64,000 nucleotides of DNA, taken from the NCBI GenBank assembly GCA_033026295.1, contig CM065174.1:24107498-24171497 (forward strand), in the 5' to 3' direction. Under the pieces are notes generated by a model. It had not been told where the DNA came from, did no database searches, and worked only from the letters and a program-made list of their open reading frames with translations. The stretch's first letter is position 1, and each line of letters starts with the position of its first letter. Origin of the DNA: Channa striata (lineage: Eukaryota; Chordata; Actinopteri; Anabantiformes; Channidae). Made by a program: the position numbers and the translations under genes. Positions 53,401-64,000 of this stretch are shown in pieces.

Positions 53401-55183
53401 CATGAAAAAATATTAGTTGTCATCACTTCAATAAAATGAAAGTGAAAAGGAATTAACATGTATTGTTGAATTTGTACACACCAAGACTCCAGTTTCAGGA
53501 TGTAACTATAGTCCTGCAGGTTTCTCTACTGTCATAGTTTTGCTTAAATTGAGTTGTCACTGAACATCAGCCTTTTACAAGCCTCATCTTCAAATCCATC
53601 ATGATACAGTAAATATTCATGTCTTGGAACATCAGACATTTAATTGAGAGACTCAGAACAGCCAGCCCCATGTCTTCCCTTCCCTCTGATCTGCAAACCA
53701 GTCATTGAATGCAATTAGAATGCAATTCTGCTGCACAACTGTTGTAAATACTTTGACACAGCGAGAGGTTGATTCAGATGTTCCCGGGAAACACACTGAA
53801 ATGTAAAAGGTTTTTGCTTTTTGTAATTTTTTATTATTTAGTTATACAGGAGGAGCAAATTGTATAAAACATTTTTAAAGAATGTGTATCTATAGAAAAG
53901 GATATAATGTTTTGAAGAAAGAACCAAGGAAGAAGCCATGTTGTGTTTACTTTATTTATTGTCTTAACATATCACAAACAGATAATTTAATGTTACCGAT
54001 TTTTGAATCAAAATGTATTTGTGTCTGCCAGCTAAATGTAAAATTTATATTTGTTTTGGATTTAACTTGTTCCTGTGTTTGTGGGTTAAGTTACTCCTTT
54101 TAAAACTGTGGAATTATTTTCATATGTTGAGGAAGAAAAATAACGTGTTGATATAATATGCACAGGCAAATTATTCCTGACAGCAGGAAAAAAAAATCAT
54201 ATCCTTCACGGCAATAACATTATAAGAACAGCTGTGCAAAGTTGCAGTTTATCCGCTTGATTGTAAAAGACAACAAATCCAATAAATCTATACATCCTGT
54301 TTTGGGAGTGATTCAGTTAATGTGCAGGTTATGCTGACACATGGCTGAGAATTGAAATATTTGCTTTAGCGCAAGGGTTAGAAAGTTACATCCAGGGAAA
54401 ATATGAATAGATTTTCTCCACATTTCTCAGATACGTGTTTCTGGATGTACACAGTGGTTTGAGGAACGAATTGCATTCAACGTGTGTCTGAGCTCAAGGA
54501 AACACAGTCCAACCAAATCAAAACTACTGCACAGAACATGGCATCTTTAACTTCCACGTGTTTCACACTGCTGCGTTTTATAACATTGTTATATGAAGTA
54601 GCACCAGCTAAATAAAATTTTGCTATATTTTTAAGATGGGAAACCTTTTTGAAATGACACAAATAGGCTGTGGGCTAGAAAATAAAACAATTTTGGCTTT
54701 AGCTTTATGATTCATTAATTGGCTGCCAAGCCGCTGAATGTTCATTGGAGCTTGTCAGTGACCTTTTGGCTGTGGTGCAGCAGCTTTTACTACTACTGAA
54801 TGTTTTGCCACCTGGTCATACAGGATCAATTGTAGCAACATAATTCCATCAGGTCAAAATGTCCATGTACCAATTTGTTTATGACCAAATTATTGGTATT
54901 AATGAGTAATGAAATTACTATTTGCATGGTGAATATAATTTCAACATGTAGCACCAGGTTTTGCTGTGGATCAGAACAGCCTCACAGCTGAGGCCTCTGC
55001 AGTACTGACTAACAGTAAACAGGCACTAAGTGATATTTAATGGTGACTTTAACTTTAGATTTTTATTTTTACATTTTAACATCACCTGACAAAAGCTCAA
55101 AATACATTTTCCTGTTTTATCATAGTCATTTTCATAATAGTTGGATGATTGTCCTATGTTCTTGCGAACAAATTAATGTAATC

Positions 55184-55189
55184 AATAAA
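55184..55189 (+). terminator. Candidate distal polyadenylation signal of ubash3b
   Basis: Canonical AATAAA in ATCAATAAAG, followed within 20 nt by the GT-bearing stretch ACAGGTGTAAC. It is the last such signal before the hmbs 3' end on the other strand. Confidence 0.35.
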
Positions 55190-55239
55190 GAGGACAGGTG
55201 TAACACACAAAAGACTGGACAGATTTAAACACAAATACC

Positions 55240-55245
55240 TTTATT
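55240..55245 (-). terminator. Candidate polyadenylation signal of hmbs
   Basis: Read on the minus strand this is GTTAATAAAGG, followed downstream by the GT-rich run TTTTGTGTGTTAC, a classic cleavage/polyadenylation arrangement. It would give hmbs a 3' UTR of about 1.5 kb. An alternative AATAAA lies at 55604-55609 (minus). Confidence 0.45.
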
Positions 55246-56750
55246 AACTTTTTTGACATCAGTGTTTTTAATTCAATGAGATTTTGACAGAAGTCACAAA
55301 ACAAAGTAACATTTTATCATTAACAGACTAACTATTGGGATTAAAAACAGAGAAACACTTCAGGTAAACTCATGGAAATCAAAGCTGAAAGAAATATGGC
55401 TAACATTACCTCACACAGGTTTAAATAATAATTATAATATACAATAGAGACCAATAAATTTTAAGAAATATATTTACTGACACCGATTTTTGAAGAAAAC
55501 ATTATTGTCTATGTTGAGCAAATATAGTTTACTCAGGCAAAAATTATACACTGATTGAGATGGCACAGAAACTAAGAAAAACAAATATGGCATTGCAGAC
55601 GTGTTTATTACAAAAGACAAGGTAAGCATGCTGCTTTTGAAAACAACTGAGTTTTGATGAGGAGTACAGCATCTTGCAGTCCAGCAAATGCAAAGATTTA
55701 ATGTTTGTATAAAAAAAAAAGTGTGACCTGCTAAAATGTGGACATACAAGTACTATCAGCATAAGTGAGCCATTGTGGCAAATTATTTTTCATCCATCCA
55801 TTTTGTTAGCCATGGCTAACATAATGGATGGGTGGACCTAGTAAACACATACACACATACAGCTCACAGTTGATACCTAGAGTGGTAGTACAAACTCTTC
55901 TGATATTACATCAATTTTTTAGGAAGAAATTATCATCAAAGCACAAACAGGACTAAGTGTTCAGCCTAGTGAAAGTGGAAAACAAATCAGAGCAAGAAAC
56001 AGGTGCAGGGCTTTGCTGTAGGCTTGTATCAGGTATTCTCCAATCACTTATTGAAAGTGAACACCAATGTTGCTCAGTATAAAGCTGTACAAGCTCAGCT
56101 GTGCCACAGGTGAAGTGAAACAAAATTTTCCCAACAGTTTATGGTTATGTATATGTATATAAACCAGTTAAAAATGGTGCATCAGATTTGGCATGAGTAC
56201 TTTTGCTTCAGAAGGCTCGACATAATAAATTTTTAGACCTAAAGGAGCCACTTTCTCTAAACCAGAACCATGTGTCCACATGCTTGGAAATTCATCTTTG
56301 GTAGCATCAAAAGTCCGCTTTTTTAACTCTGGTGGAATTTCATCGCTCACCTGATTCCTGACCAATTATGACACTGATAACATTAGGGACAAAATTTCTA
56401 CAGTGATACATTTTAGTGGCATTTACTAAAAATGAAACCATGCTGATAATGTAAAAGAAATGCTGAGAACAATGTTTGAAGGCAATTTTGTGATTTCTGT
56501 GTTCCCCAGTAAGGCTCAGGTGATGGTTCCATGAGGTACTGTACAGAAATACAGACTGGAACCAAGACCAAGAGTGACACAGGCTGCAGTGATGTGTCAT
56601 GCAGTCAACTGAGCAGCATTTTGCCACAGGTACAACTTTGGTGCAAGTAGTGTTAAAAGGAATTCAAGTTTTTACTTGACACAAGGCTGTGACTGGCTGC
56701 ACTCAAAGACCTGGTCACCTTGCACACTCCCGCTCCTTGATGGAGCAGGA

Positions 56751-59700
56751 TTATCTGGAATCGTTGAGCTGCCGGGCCACCGTCAGGATCTCCTTGGCTC
56801 CTTTGCTCAGCAGTAAGTTAGCCAGGTCGACCCCCAGACGCTCAGCTCGATCTTGGACTTCTCCTGAGATCTTGTGGGCTGTGACCCCCACTCGCTGGAC
56901 TCTTTCATCCACTTCTTCCAAATTCTGTCACACACACACACACACACATTAACAGCATTAGGCCCGGTAAGGAATATGAAACATAATTTTACAGTTAGTA
57001 TATGTTCCATCCAGTCTGTTAATGTGTGTGGCTTGACACAAAAGTTTTAGATGCAAGTTTGGACACCCAGCGGTTACCTTGTTGTCAGCAGCGATGCTTG
57101 TCTGCATGGTTTCCTTCAGGCTGTCTGATCCATCCAGGCTGTACACTGCCCCCGTCAGGTAGAGCTGGAAAAACCAACAATAAACGGTCTTAAACTTTAA
57201 CACTTTCTAGCTAGTTTGCTGCTGTACCCATGAACAGATATGAAAACTGGACAAACAACTGACTTGGGGAAACCAGGTTTGTTGTTTTTATGGTGACCTG
57301 GGACATAGCAGGGAGACACTCATAAGCCAGTTACTGTTTGTTCATGTTTAACAGTGGGTTGCAGTTTGTTGTCAAAGATTACAACATGTCATGGCAGCTT
57401 CTCTTTCTGCTATTCAGTGCAGTGGTAATGCTTTTTAGCGTGCTTACCTGGGAGTCTTTCACTTCGGTGTGTACGGCCACTGGAACGCTGCATCCACCCT
57501 CCTACGAATGTTGCAATGTTCAGTAAAATGTACTGGAGGAATTACAGTTAAAGACATTATTTATCGAAAGTGTGTGTGTACCAGGTGTTTGAGAAAGGCT
57601 CTCTCAGCTATGCAGCGCAGGACAGTGTCATTGTCATGGAGGACAGACACCATCTCCAGGATATCTGCATCTCTGGCCCGAACCTCAATTGCCAGAGCCC
57701 CCTGAAAAACACACACACACAGTTTTTTTGCAAGAGTTTTGACACAGGGATGTAGTGTGTAATTATAAACGTTTATGAATTATTTTTTCTTTCGTGCTCT
57801 CACCTGTCCTACAGCATACATACAGTCTTCAGGCTCCAGGATCTACAAGGAGAATACACACATTTTGGCTGTTAGAGGGGAAATCACAGAGACTTCACAC
57901 TAAGGACTTGATCTGATCGTGGACTGTACCTGGCTGATCCGGTTCTCCCAGCCCATTCTCTTGAGGCCGGCAGCAGCCAGGATGATGGCAGCAAAGTCTT
58001 CTTTCTCATCCAGCTTCTTCAGACGCGTGTTTAGATTCCCACGCTGAAGATTACAGCTAAGGACAGAAACACAAGCTGTTCCCCCCTCCCTCATGAGTCA
58101 GTGTGGCTGTTTCCACGTTCACACAATTTCTTTTCAAAGGATACAATATCTTTGAACTCCAGGTGGGGAAACCTTTTCTTCAGCTGAGCGGCACGGCGCA
58201 GTGAACTGGTGCCGATCACACTGCACACAACACACAGTAAGTTATCCATATGTATGGTGTGAGTGAAAAGTGCCGCTTTTACAGTCTGTTGGACTGTACC
58301 TGTTCTCTGGCAGGCTGTCAAGAGTTTTCCCGACATTCTTTGGATGTAAAACCACTGCATCATAGGGACTTTCTCTCCTGAAAGCACACAAAAAGCAAAG
58401 GGCAGTGATTAGTAACAACTCGTCAAAAAACAACTACTAACAAGATTACGCAACTGTTACGGCAGCAATGTGCAAAATGGATGAATCTAAAATGTGACTG
58501 AGGTTCACTAAGACTAAAGGTCACAGAGAGACTGTTTTTTAATGAAAGCAGAGCGGCCCAACATCCTCACACCTTGTTCTCTACAAAAACCTACACAGTT
58601 TGAATAAACTAAATCAAGTGAATCAGACTTTTTAGTTGAATTGCCTCTTTATGTTTCCTGGTGCTTCCTGCTGAGTTGGACAGAAAGTCACACATTTTGG
58701 ACTGCAAAATCTGCAACTTTGGATGATATTCATTTAATGTGAATAAAATTTTTCTTGTCGGATTATAATTTTAATAAATTTCTGCACAGATGGAGCACTG
58801 GAGATTTTTTCCTTCATTACTTACATAAGGACTTCGAAATTGTGAAGCCTTTTGAATTTTCTTTTCTTTGCACTTTGCTAGGTGCCACTAACTGTTTACA
58901 GTTGGATGTGTCACCCATGTGTTTTTGTGCATGCTCAGGAAGATCATGACATGAATGAAAAATGTTGGACTTGAATCAATACACCTCTACACACCCACAG
59001 ACACAAATTGGTTCAATCAATCGTTCAGTTAATCCTTTAAGGGGCTGCATAAAAACTGGGGTTCATCTGCTGCTGAAACTCATCTGTGCTAACACTGATC
59101 ATTTACCAAAAGCAAACCCGAATCCAACTAACACAAGTTAGATGGCTTCTTCATCCACTGAGCCATCAGAGTCAGTGGGTTATGTCCACCTCTGTACCAA
59201 AGCTAACAAGCTTCTACCACAGTGGTCCTGACAAATTCTCTGTGTTAAGCAGGGGTTTGAAACTGGTAAGTGTCAATAGCCAGTCAGCTTGTTCTTGTGG
59301 AAAAGGAGTAAAAAAATGTTGTTAATCAATGCTTGTAGGCTATGCGGGGCTCCAAAGTGCTTCCAAGCATGTTACACATCATGCTAATATTTGAAGTAGG
59401 TTCATTCATTTCTTTATTTTTTGAACAATGGACGTATTTATATATTAGTGTTAATATGCTTTACTTACACAAAATTAAGAGGGTAAAAAAAAAAGCCAGG
59501 TAAACTTTCTGTGTAAATGTTAGACTGAGGTGACGCTTTAGAACAAAGGTAGAATTATTCATACTCAATTGCAGGGTACAGGCTGGAAAAGTGATTTTCA
59601 TAAACAGCAGCAGGAGCAGCAATTCACCTCTCCACCTACAAACCAACAAAGTTTAAATGTGTGCTGACACTCCACCAGTGTGAGAGCGCTTACTTGAGCA

Positions 59701-62639
59701 CAGCTCCGATGGTGAATCCTGGAGGCAGAGCGGTGGGAAGGTCCTTCAGGGAGTGAACGACCAGATCGACCCTGCGGGACAGAGGAACACACATGTGTAT
59801 GTGCCTCTTTTATGTTTGGTGGTATAATACGACCATTCAGTGGCATATTTGATATCTTCACAGCAGCTACACAACAGACACCTGCTACTTCTGAGACTGA
59901 ATCAAAGGGCTTCCCCGTGCATGGGTTTTACTCTTATGGATTTTTGAGAGGGTGATGTCAACTGGAAATAAAAAGCCCTGGTGAATGATGGCTTGGGTTA
60001 CTGGGGCTTATATCAGTATTTTATTCTTAGTCAAACAGTATCTACACCATGTTTGGGTCAGTGTCAGCCACAGATCCCACTAGTCCCACTTACTCATTCC
60101 TGTCCAGAGCATTCTCCAGCTCTTTGGTGAACAAACTCTTCTCTCCAATCTGCAGTGAAAAACGGGTTTGTTAAGTTTGTTGTTTAAAGTAAGTAAAAAA
60201 GTAGACTTGACATTTTTAGGTGTGTAAAAGCTTGATACTAAACTGGCAGGAAAATTATTTAAACACTGACTAAAATCAATTTTGACTGATTTATTGTTGT
60301 CAGTCTACTATAATATGAAAAACAACATTTTTCACTGTGTAACTGAAAAAACTATTTTTTTACAATTTCTGGACATGTTATAAACAACAGGATTTACTGA
60401 AAATCAGCAGCTTTAAATTAAAACATAATATTTAGTTCCAATCCAAAATATGTAAAAACCCATGTGAACAAGGCTCACCTTGGATAAAGCTGTGTCTAGG
60501 ATTTTGTCTCCAGTTGTTGACATGGCAACTAAAAGACAGAAGACCGCTTGATTCAATAACATGCCTAATGACAAATAATCAGTAAAAACAGTGCGAACAA
60601 CTCAGAAATGGACTGTGACATTCTGTTCAACTGGTCTCAGGAAATTAGACATAAGTGAAACAACAGCAGTTCATTTTCAGCTAAACGGCTGCAATTTCAT
60701 TGTCTAACAATGAATAGGACTAAATGCTGTGACTTATCATGAAATAAGCTAGACTTCCGACTTTTCAATCAAAACTTAATGGTAAAACAAACACAGAAAG
60801 CAGCAAGATCTCGGTAATGGGGCTAATACATGATACACAGATAACCACTAAAGAAAATTAAACTTTGGTATGATTCTCACCTATTTCCAAGTGGATATCA
60901 GGGTACAGTTCTTTTAACTTGTCGGCCACGCTGTCAGTCTGGATGCGAGCCAACTGGGATACGAGAAAAGAGCATCACTTGACTTTAATTACTGTTGCTT
61001 GTTAAACATAAATCCATTAAGAGTCAGTGACCATCAAATCACTATGACAGGCCGAAGAGGGAACTGTTATCGTAAAAAGATATTGGTGAGCAAGAACTAT
61101 GTTATCTATGCAAAAAGAGCCCCAGACACCATGCTCTGCTGTATCTAAAGCAGCATGGAGCAATGGTGCATCAGATAATTCCCAACTAACTGAATTGTTC
61201 TAAATGAGCTCTGTTCAATTTCCAAGAACATAACTGACATAAAGCTCTGAATTAAATACTTTACCTGACTTTTTCGGGTTCCAATGCGGATGACCCGACT
61301 AACTTTGCCATTCCCTTCCTGCAGTGAGAAAAGAGAAGTTAGTCAAAAAAGTTTTCAAAGTGACAATGAACTCAGCACATTTACGATCCCATCTCCAGCT
61401 GTGCTCGCCTCACCCTGATGTACTTGTAAGGTCCTTCTTCCATAACTCTGTGTGCCTGTGCTGAGCGTCTGCACTGTAGAGGCTATTGTGTCCGCTGTGT
61501 GGCTGGAACTGTCTACTGTGTCTCAGTGAGGAGCAGTGCTGAGGTCATATAGCCTCTGGAAACTGAACAGTAGGCTTTTTTTCCTTCCTAAGATACCCAG
61601 ATACCTCCACCCCAAGATATCTCTGGTTCCAAAAGATAAGGCTGTCAATTCACTGAGTCCGTTATAAGTGGCAGGGAGGGGCAGCTAAGAGGGTGTTGGA
61701 TGCGAGGTGTGGTCATCTGTCACAGACCTTCCTTTTGTTACGCTACTTCTAAATGTTCAGCCAGCATTACCAGGCTAGCTGCCACAGACCAGAATGAAAC
61801 AACACAAGTTAACATTTAAAGCAGGGTTCTGACTGAGCTTTCTTTGATGGAGGGTGGAAAAGATTTAAAAAACTATGTGTATGAAAGAATAGCATTAACC
61901 ATGTACAAACTAGTTAATGTGTCATCAGTGGGACCTGGCAATAATCAGTGAAAACTCTGACTATGCTGAATCCCTTCATTTAAAAAAATCATTTGGTGAC
62001 AGTCGTGCATAATTTTATTTTATTGAATATGAAAGAGGCTTGGGGCTTGTGATTGGCTGAAGGCTCAATGAATGGACTGTCGTGAAAACATTTAATAAAA
62101 TAAAAGTGCCACTGGGAGAGACTCAGGTTAAATCATAAAACATAATTACTATGGTTCCAGTTTTTGGAACATTCATTCAGCAATAATGCTGCAGATAAGA
62201 CGTGACCCAATCTAAAAATAGATTAAAACTTGTTCTTACTACTGGGTTTTAATGCATAAAAAGCATCAGAAGTACAAAACTGGTGCGCTTGGTAACAATA
62301 ACCATAAATGTTTCATGTCTTGGCAAAGCCACCGTGTTTTGACTACGACTCTTCGACTGAACGTTTTGCCTTTATAGCGTTGAAAAAAGGTCTATTCAGA
62401 CAATAGATTGACATAGTTCGTCTATACGACATAACTCCAAAGTCATCTCCTGATGTGCTTCAACACGTTTAATGTTTAACATTGAGTTTGCTTTGGCTCT
62501 GAGCTCCTGTCTATTTGACAGCACGCCGCAGTACTTCCACCCAATGGGAAGCTAAATAATATAACAGACGCGTATATGAACCAATCGCCGCGATCCACAT
62601 GACGTCGTAAGCGGAAGTGGCGCTCACCATGCTTGTCAT
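56751..62639 (-). CDS. hmbs: Hydroxymethylbilane synthase (porphobilinogen deaminase)
   Basis: Exons in transcript order: 62628-62639 (housekeeping start), 61265-61318, 60881-60953, 60479-60528, 60094-60149, 59694-59771, 58300-58377, 58145-58220, 57930-58043, 57804-57842, 57582-57701, 57448-57501, 57078-57164 and 56751-56924 (stop TAA). The 1065 nt give 354 residues; human housekeeping HMBS has 361. The enzyme joins four porphobilinogen molecules into hydroxymethylbilane in the cytosol, the third step of haem synthesis. Key residues are intact with a constant offset of 7 from human: R19 (IGTRKSQLARIQTDS), K91-D92 (VVHSLKDLPT), R142-R143 (GTSSLRRAAQL), R166 (GNLNTRL) and C254 (EGGCSVPVAVHT), which anchors the dipyrromethane cofactor. 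The C terminus LANLLLSKGAKEIL is typical of animals. An alternative first exon is described separately. Confidence 0.97.
56930..56948. repeat. CA microsatellite in the last hmbs intron
   Basis: Nine to ten CA units on the plus strand directly next to the acceptor of the last hmbs exon (56925-56926). On the transcript they form a GU-rich stretch in place of a normal polypyrimidine tract. Confidence 0.8.
58378..59693 (-). other. Longest internal hmbs intron, nothing recognised
   Basis: The intron lies between the VDLVVHSLKD exon and the RESPYDAVV exon; its split Lys codon AA|G joins cleanly. AT-rich, without recognisable repeats or coding content. Confidence 0.5.
61414..61443 (-). other. hmbs: Alternative (erythroid-type) first coding exon of hmbs
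   Basis: On the minus strand ATG at 61443 opens ten codons (MEEGPYKYIR) ending at a GTGAGG donor, in phase 0 with the exon at 61318. A transcript starting here would give a 360-residue protein. The position, between the housekeeping exon and the first common exon, matches mammalian erythroid exon 2, but here the exon supplies its own start codon. The nearby GATA/CACCC cluster supports a tissue-restricted promoter. Confidence 0.75.
61591..61640 (-). promoter_or_regulatory. GATA/CACCC cluster upstream of the alternative hmbs exon
   Basis: In 50 bp the plus strand shows AGATA at 61591-61595, 61599-61603 and 61615-61619, a full AGATAAG at 61634-61640, and CCACCCC at 61607-61613. A TGAGTC core resembling an NF-E2/AP-1 half lies at 61653-61658. 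GATA1, KLF1 and NF-E2 sites are the known determinants of the mammalian erythroid HMBS promoter. The cluster is about 150-200 bp upstream of the ATG. Function is inferred from motifs only. Confidence 0.55.
61641..62627 (-). other. hmbs intron 1 upstream of the GATA cluster
   Basis: About 1 kb of mostly AT-rich sequence between the housekeeping exon and the alternative promoter. No coding sequence was recognised. The 62-codon minus frame through 62476-62664 reads across the donor site and is a chance frame. Confidence 0.45.
62628..62639 (-). other. hmbs: Housekeeping-type first coding exon of hmbs (4 codons)
   Basis: On the minus strand the sequence CGCC ATG ACA AGC ATG is followed directly by a GTGAGC donor. 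It encodes Met-Thr-Ser-Met and joins in phase 0 to the exon at 61318 (Glu-Gly-Asn-Gly). It lies in the GC- and CpG-richer patch at 62580-62770, as expected for a ubiquitous promoter. Its small size is the weak point; phase, donor quality and start context support it. Confidence 0.7.
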
Positions 62640-62960
62640 GGCGAGCCCTTCGTGGAGCCTTCACCGGCTCAGTTTATTAAACACCGACCTGAGAACCTGC
62701 TTCCTCCGACATGACGCTGCTCCGTTTCACTCTGCCAGTGTTGCAGGAATCAACAACGCGTTTTGTGCGATACCGGTTTCATAACAAAACACAAAATCCT
62801 TGTTATCCGGCAGACTGCTGCTCTCGAAGTGCAGCCATATGAAAAAACGACAACCCCTCTATCTCATTGGACTCGGCAAAGGTCATTTCCTTGTTCCGTC
62901 TCTCAGTTTCCTCTTACCGAGGTCACATTTAAATAAAAATAAGAGTCACGTTTTTTTTTT
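62640..62960 (-). promoter_or_regulatory. Probable housekeeping promoter of hmbs
   Basis: The DNA immediately upstream of the 4-codon exon contains scattered CpGs (GACCGAGG, ACGCG, CGATACCGG) and two AGGTCA half-sites (near 62880 and 62921). There is no clear TATA box. CCAAT at 62581 and 62542 and a TGACGTC core at 62600-62606 sit just inside the first intron and may also belong to the promoter. Confidence 0.45.
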
Positions 62961-64000
62961 AGAGCTACAACAATAAGGAACGTATGTAAGTGAAAAGGGA
63001 TTATTAATATAATTGTGGAATAATTCTCATAAAGATATCAGCTCATGTGACTAATAACACATCAACTATACAGGAACTAAAAATGTTCGTCTTTAATCCT
63101 CTTTAACCTTCATATTACAAATTCTTTTTTAAGCCATCAGTGTTTACAAAGGAATCTGTGTGTAGTTTTACTCAGGTCTATGTCTATGTTTTTCCTTAGG
63201 ATTAACATAAATTGTAACCTGTCCATCATATTCAATCTGTCTTCAAAGAAATCCAATATTCTACATTTACTAAAGAGAGCTATGATAGCTCCAGAGCTCT
63301 GCTACTTAAATGTTTAACTATTGTAAATGAGGAGTTTCTTATTATTCTACCTGCTTTAAGATATTTAAAGCAGCCACGTAACAAGTAACATGTTCAAAAA
63401 TGTTAATTTAAAACTCCAAAGAGTGAACACAATATGTACACATTTAATTTACCACTTAAAGAGTTGATTTCACCCTGGTGATTTTGCTGTACATGCACTG
63501 GTTGTCTAATGTCAGATATACATAACTGGTAACCTGAGAATCATATTTCTTGCAGAAAAAGGATTTGTTCTAACTTAAATGGTGTATTTCAGGATGATGA
63601 ATGAATGAATAGACATACCTTCTTTGCTAACAGGACTATTTCACCTCAGTACATGAATGCGTTATTCTAATATGTGCAGTACAGCTGAAGTTTCACTTAA
63701 GATGAAAACAGCCTTTACAGCTGTAGCAGAGAATTGTAGCAATAAATGATGGTGTATGCCTAGAAATGTTAATGTAACATTTTGTTGAAAGGATTCAGTA
63801 TTTCTGCTTGTAGAATTATATTTGTATTTTACAATCCAACACTGACTATGACAGTGTCAAAGTATCACATCCCTCTTATTCTTCTACCTTAGTTCTCTCT
63901 CCTTAGCTCCCTAATGGCTGTTCTACATTCAGTCTTCTGGAACTTAACGCTGGGATCAGACGTTTGCAATTTCATTAGGTTCCAGCAGGTGGCACTCCCG
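62961..64000. other. AT-rich flank with no gene seen
   Basis: No exon with conserved protein content, RNA gene or clear repeat could be recognised on either strand. A CTCF-like motif near the right edge is listed separately. Confidence 0.5.
63982..63996 (+). promoter_or_regulatory. CTCF-like motif
   Basis: CCAGCAGGTGGCACT matches the vertebrate CTCF core (CCA-S-YAG-RKGGC) at nearly every position. It lies upstream of hmbs and could mark a boundary. Motif match only. Confidence 0.4.

Larger units (their letters stand above)
48141..55205 (+). other. Probable ubash3b 3' UTR and downstream sequence
   Basis: No coding exon is visible between the TGA at 48138-48140 and the hmbs 3' region. Plus-strand AATAAA hexamers occur at 49358, 52285 and 55184-55189, the last followed by GT-rich sequence. 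Mammalian UBASH3B has a 3' UTR of several kilobases, so transcription to about 55205 is possible, but a short form ending near 49380 is equally allowed. Embedded repeats at 50832-51020, 52520-52725 and 53205-53400 are listed separately. Confidence 0.4.

Noticed and set aside
62629..62782. Plus-strand frame starting MLVMASPSWS that resembles a mitochondrial presequence
   Set aside because: It overlaps the hmbs housekeeping exon in antisense, ends after about 51 codons with no good donor, and no downstream exon was recognised up to 64000.
1..64000. CRISPR arrays, operons, phage or plasmid features
   Set aside because: Spliced genes and vertebrate repeats show this is eukaryotic chromosomal DNA; no regularly spaced repeats were seen.

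Overview
The window is nuclear DNA from a ray-finned fish, probably a percomorph. Its genes have many GT-AG introns, it is AT-rich with a CpG-rich promoter patch, and it is littered with short teleost-type interspersed repeats. No database search was possible. Gene identities rest on reading spliced exons by hand and comparing them with remembered family sequences; exon phases were checked so that each chain stays open.

Layout. (1) 52-6065, plus strand: the last 15 coding exons of a glucuronokinase-type GHMP sugar kinase (gkup-like). Its 5' part, expected to hold a pyrophosphorylase module, lies left of the window. (2) 6842-48140, plus strand: a complete 14-exon ubash3b (Sts-1/TULA-2) gene of 642 codons. 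A CpG-rich promoter sits directly after the gkup polyadenylation signals, and the 30.6 kb first intron is full of decayed repeats but shows no nested gene. A long 3' UTR may run to a polyadenylation signal near 55184. (3) 62639-56751, minus strand: a complete hmbs (porphobilinogen deaminase) gene with 15 coding exons, including two alternative first exons. One is a 4-codon housekeeping-type exon. The other is a 10-codon exon downstream of a GATA/CACCC cluster, matching the housekeeping/erythroid arrangement of mammalian HMBS. (4) 62640-64000: the hmbs upstream region, AT-rich, with no convincing gene and a CTCF-like motif at the very end.

The three genes do not form a pathway. gkup handles glucuronic acid salvage, ubash3b encodes a tyrosine phosphatase/adaptor that dampens Syk/ZAP-70-type signalling, and hmbs is the third enzyme of haem synthesis. 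ubash3b and hmbs are convergent, and their best candidate polyadenylation signals are only about 50 bp apart.

The most unusual items are a 17-nt microexon encoding the GHMP ATP-binding motif of gkup, the two alternative hmbs starts with a GATA-rich promoter, and a long, nearly perfect hairpin at 34181-34264 in ubash3b intron 1 that no annotated feature explains. No clearly new biological system is visible.
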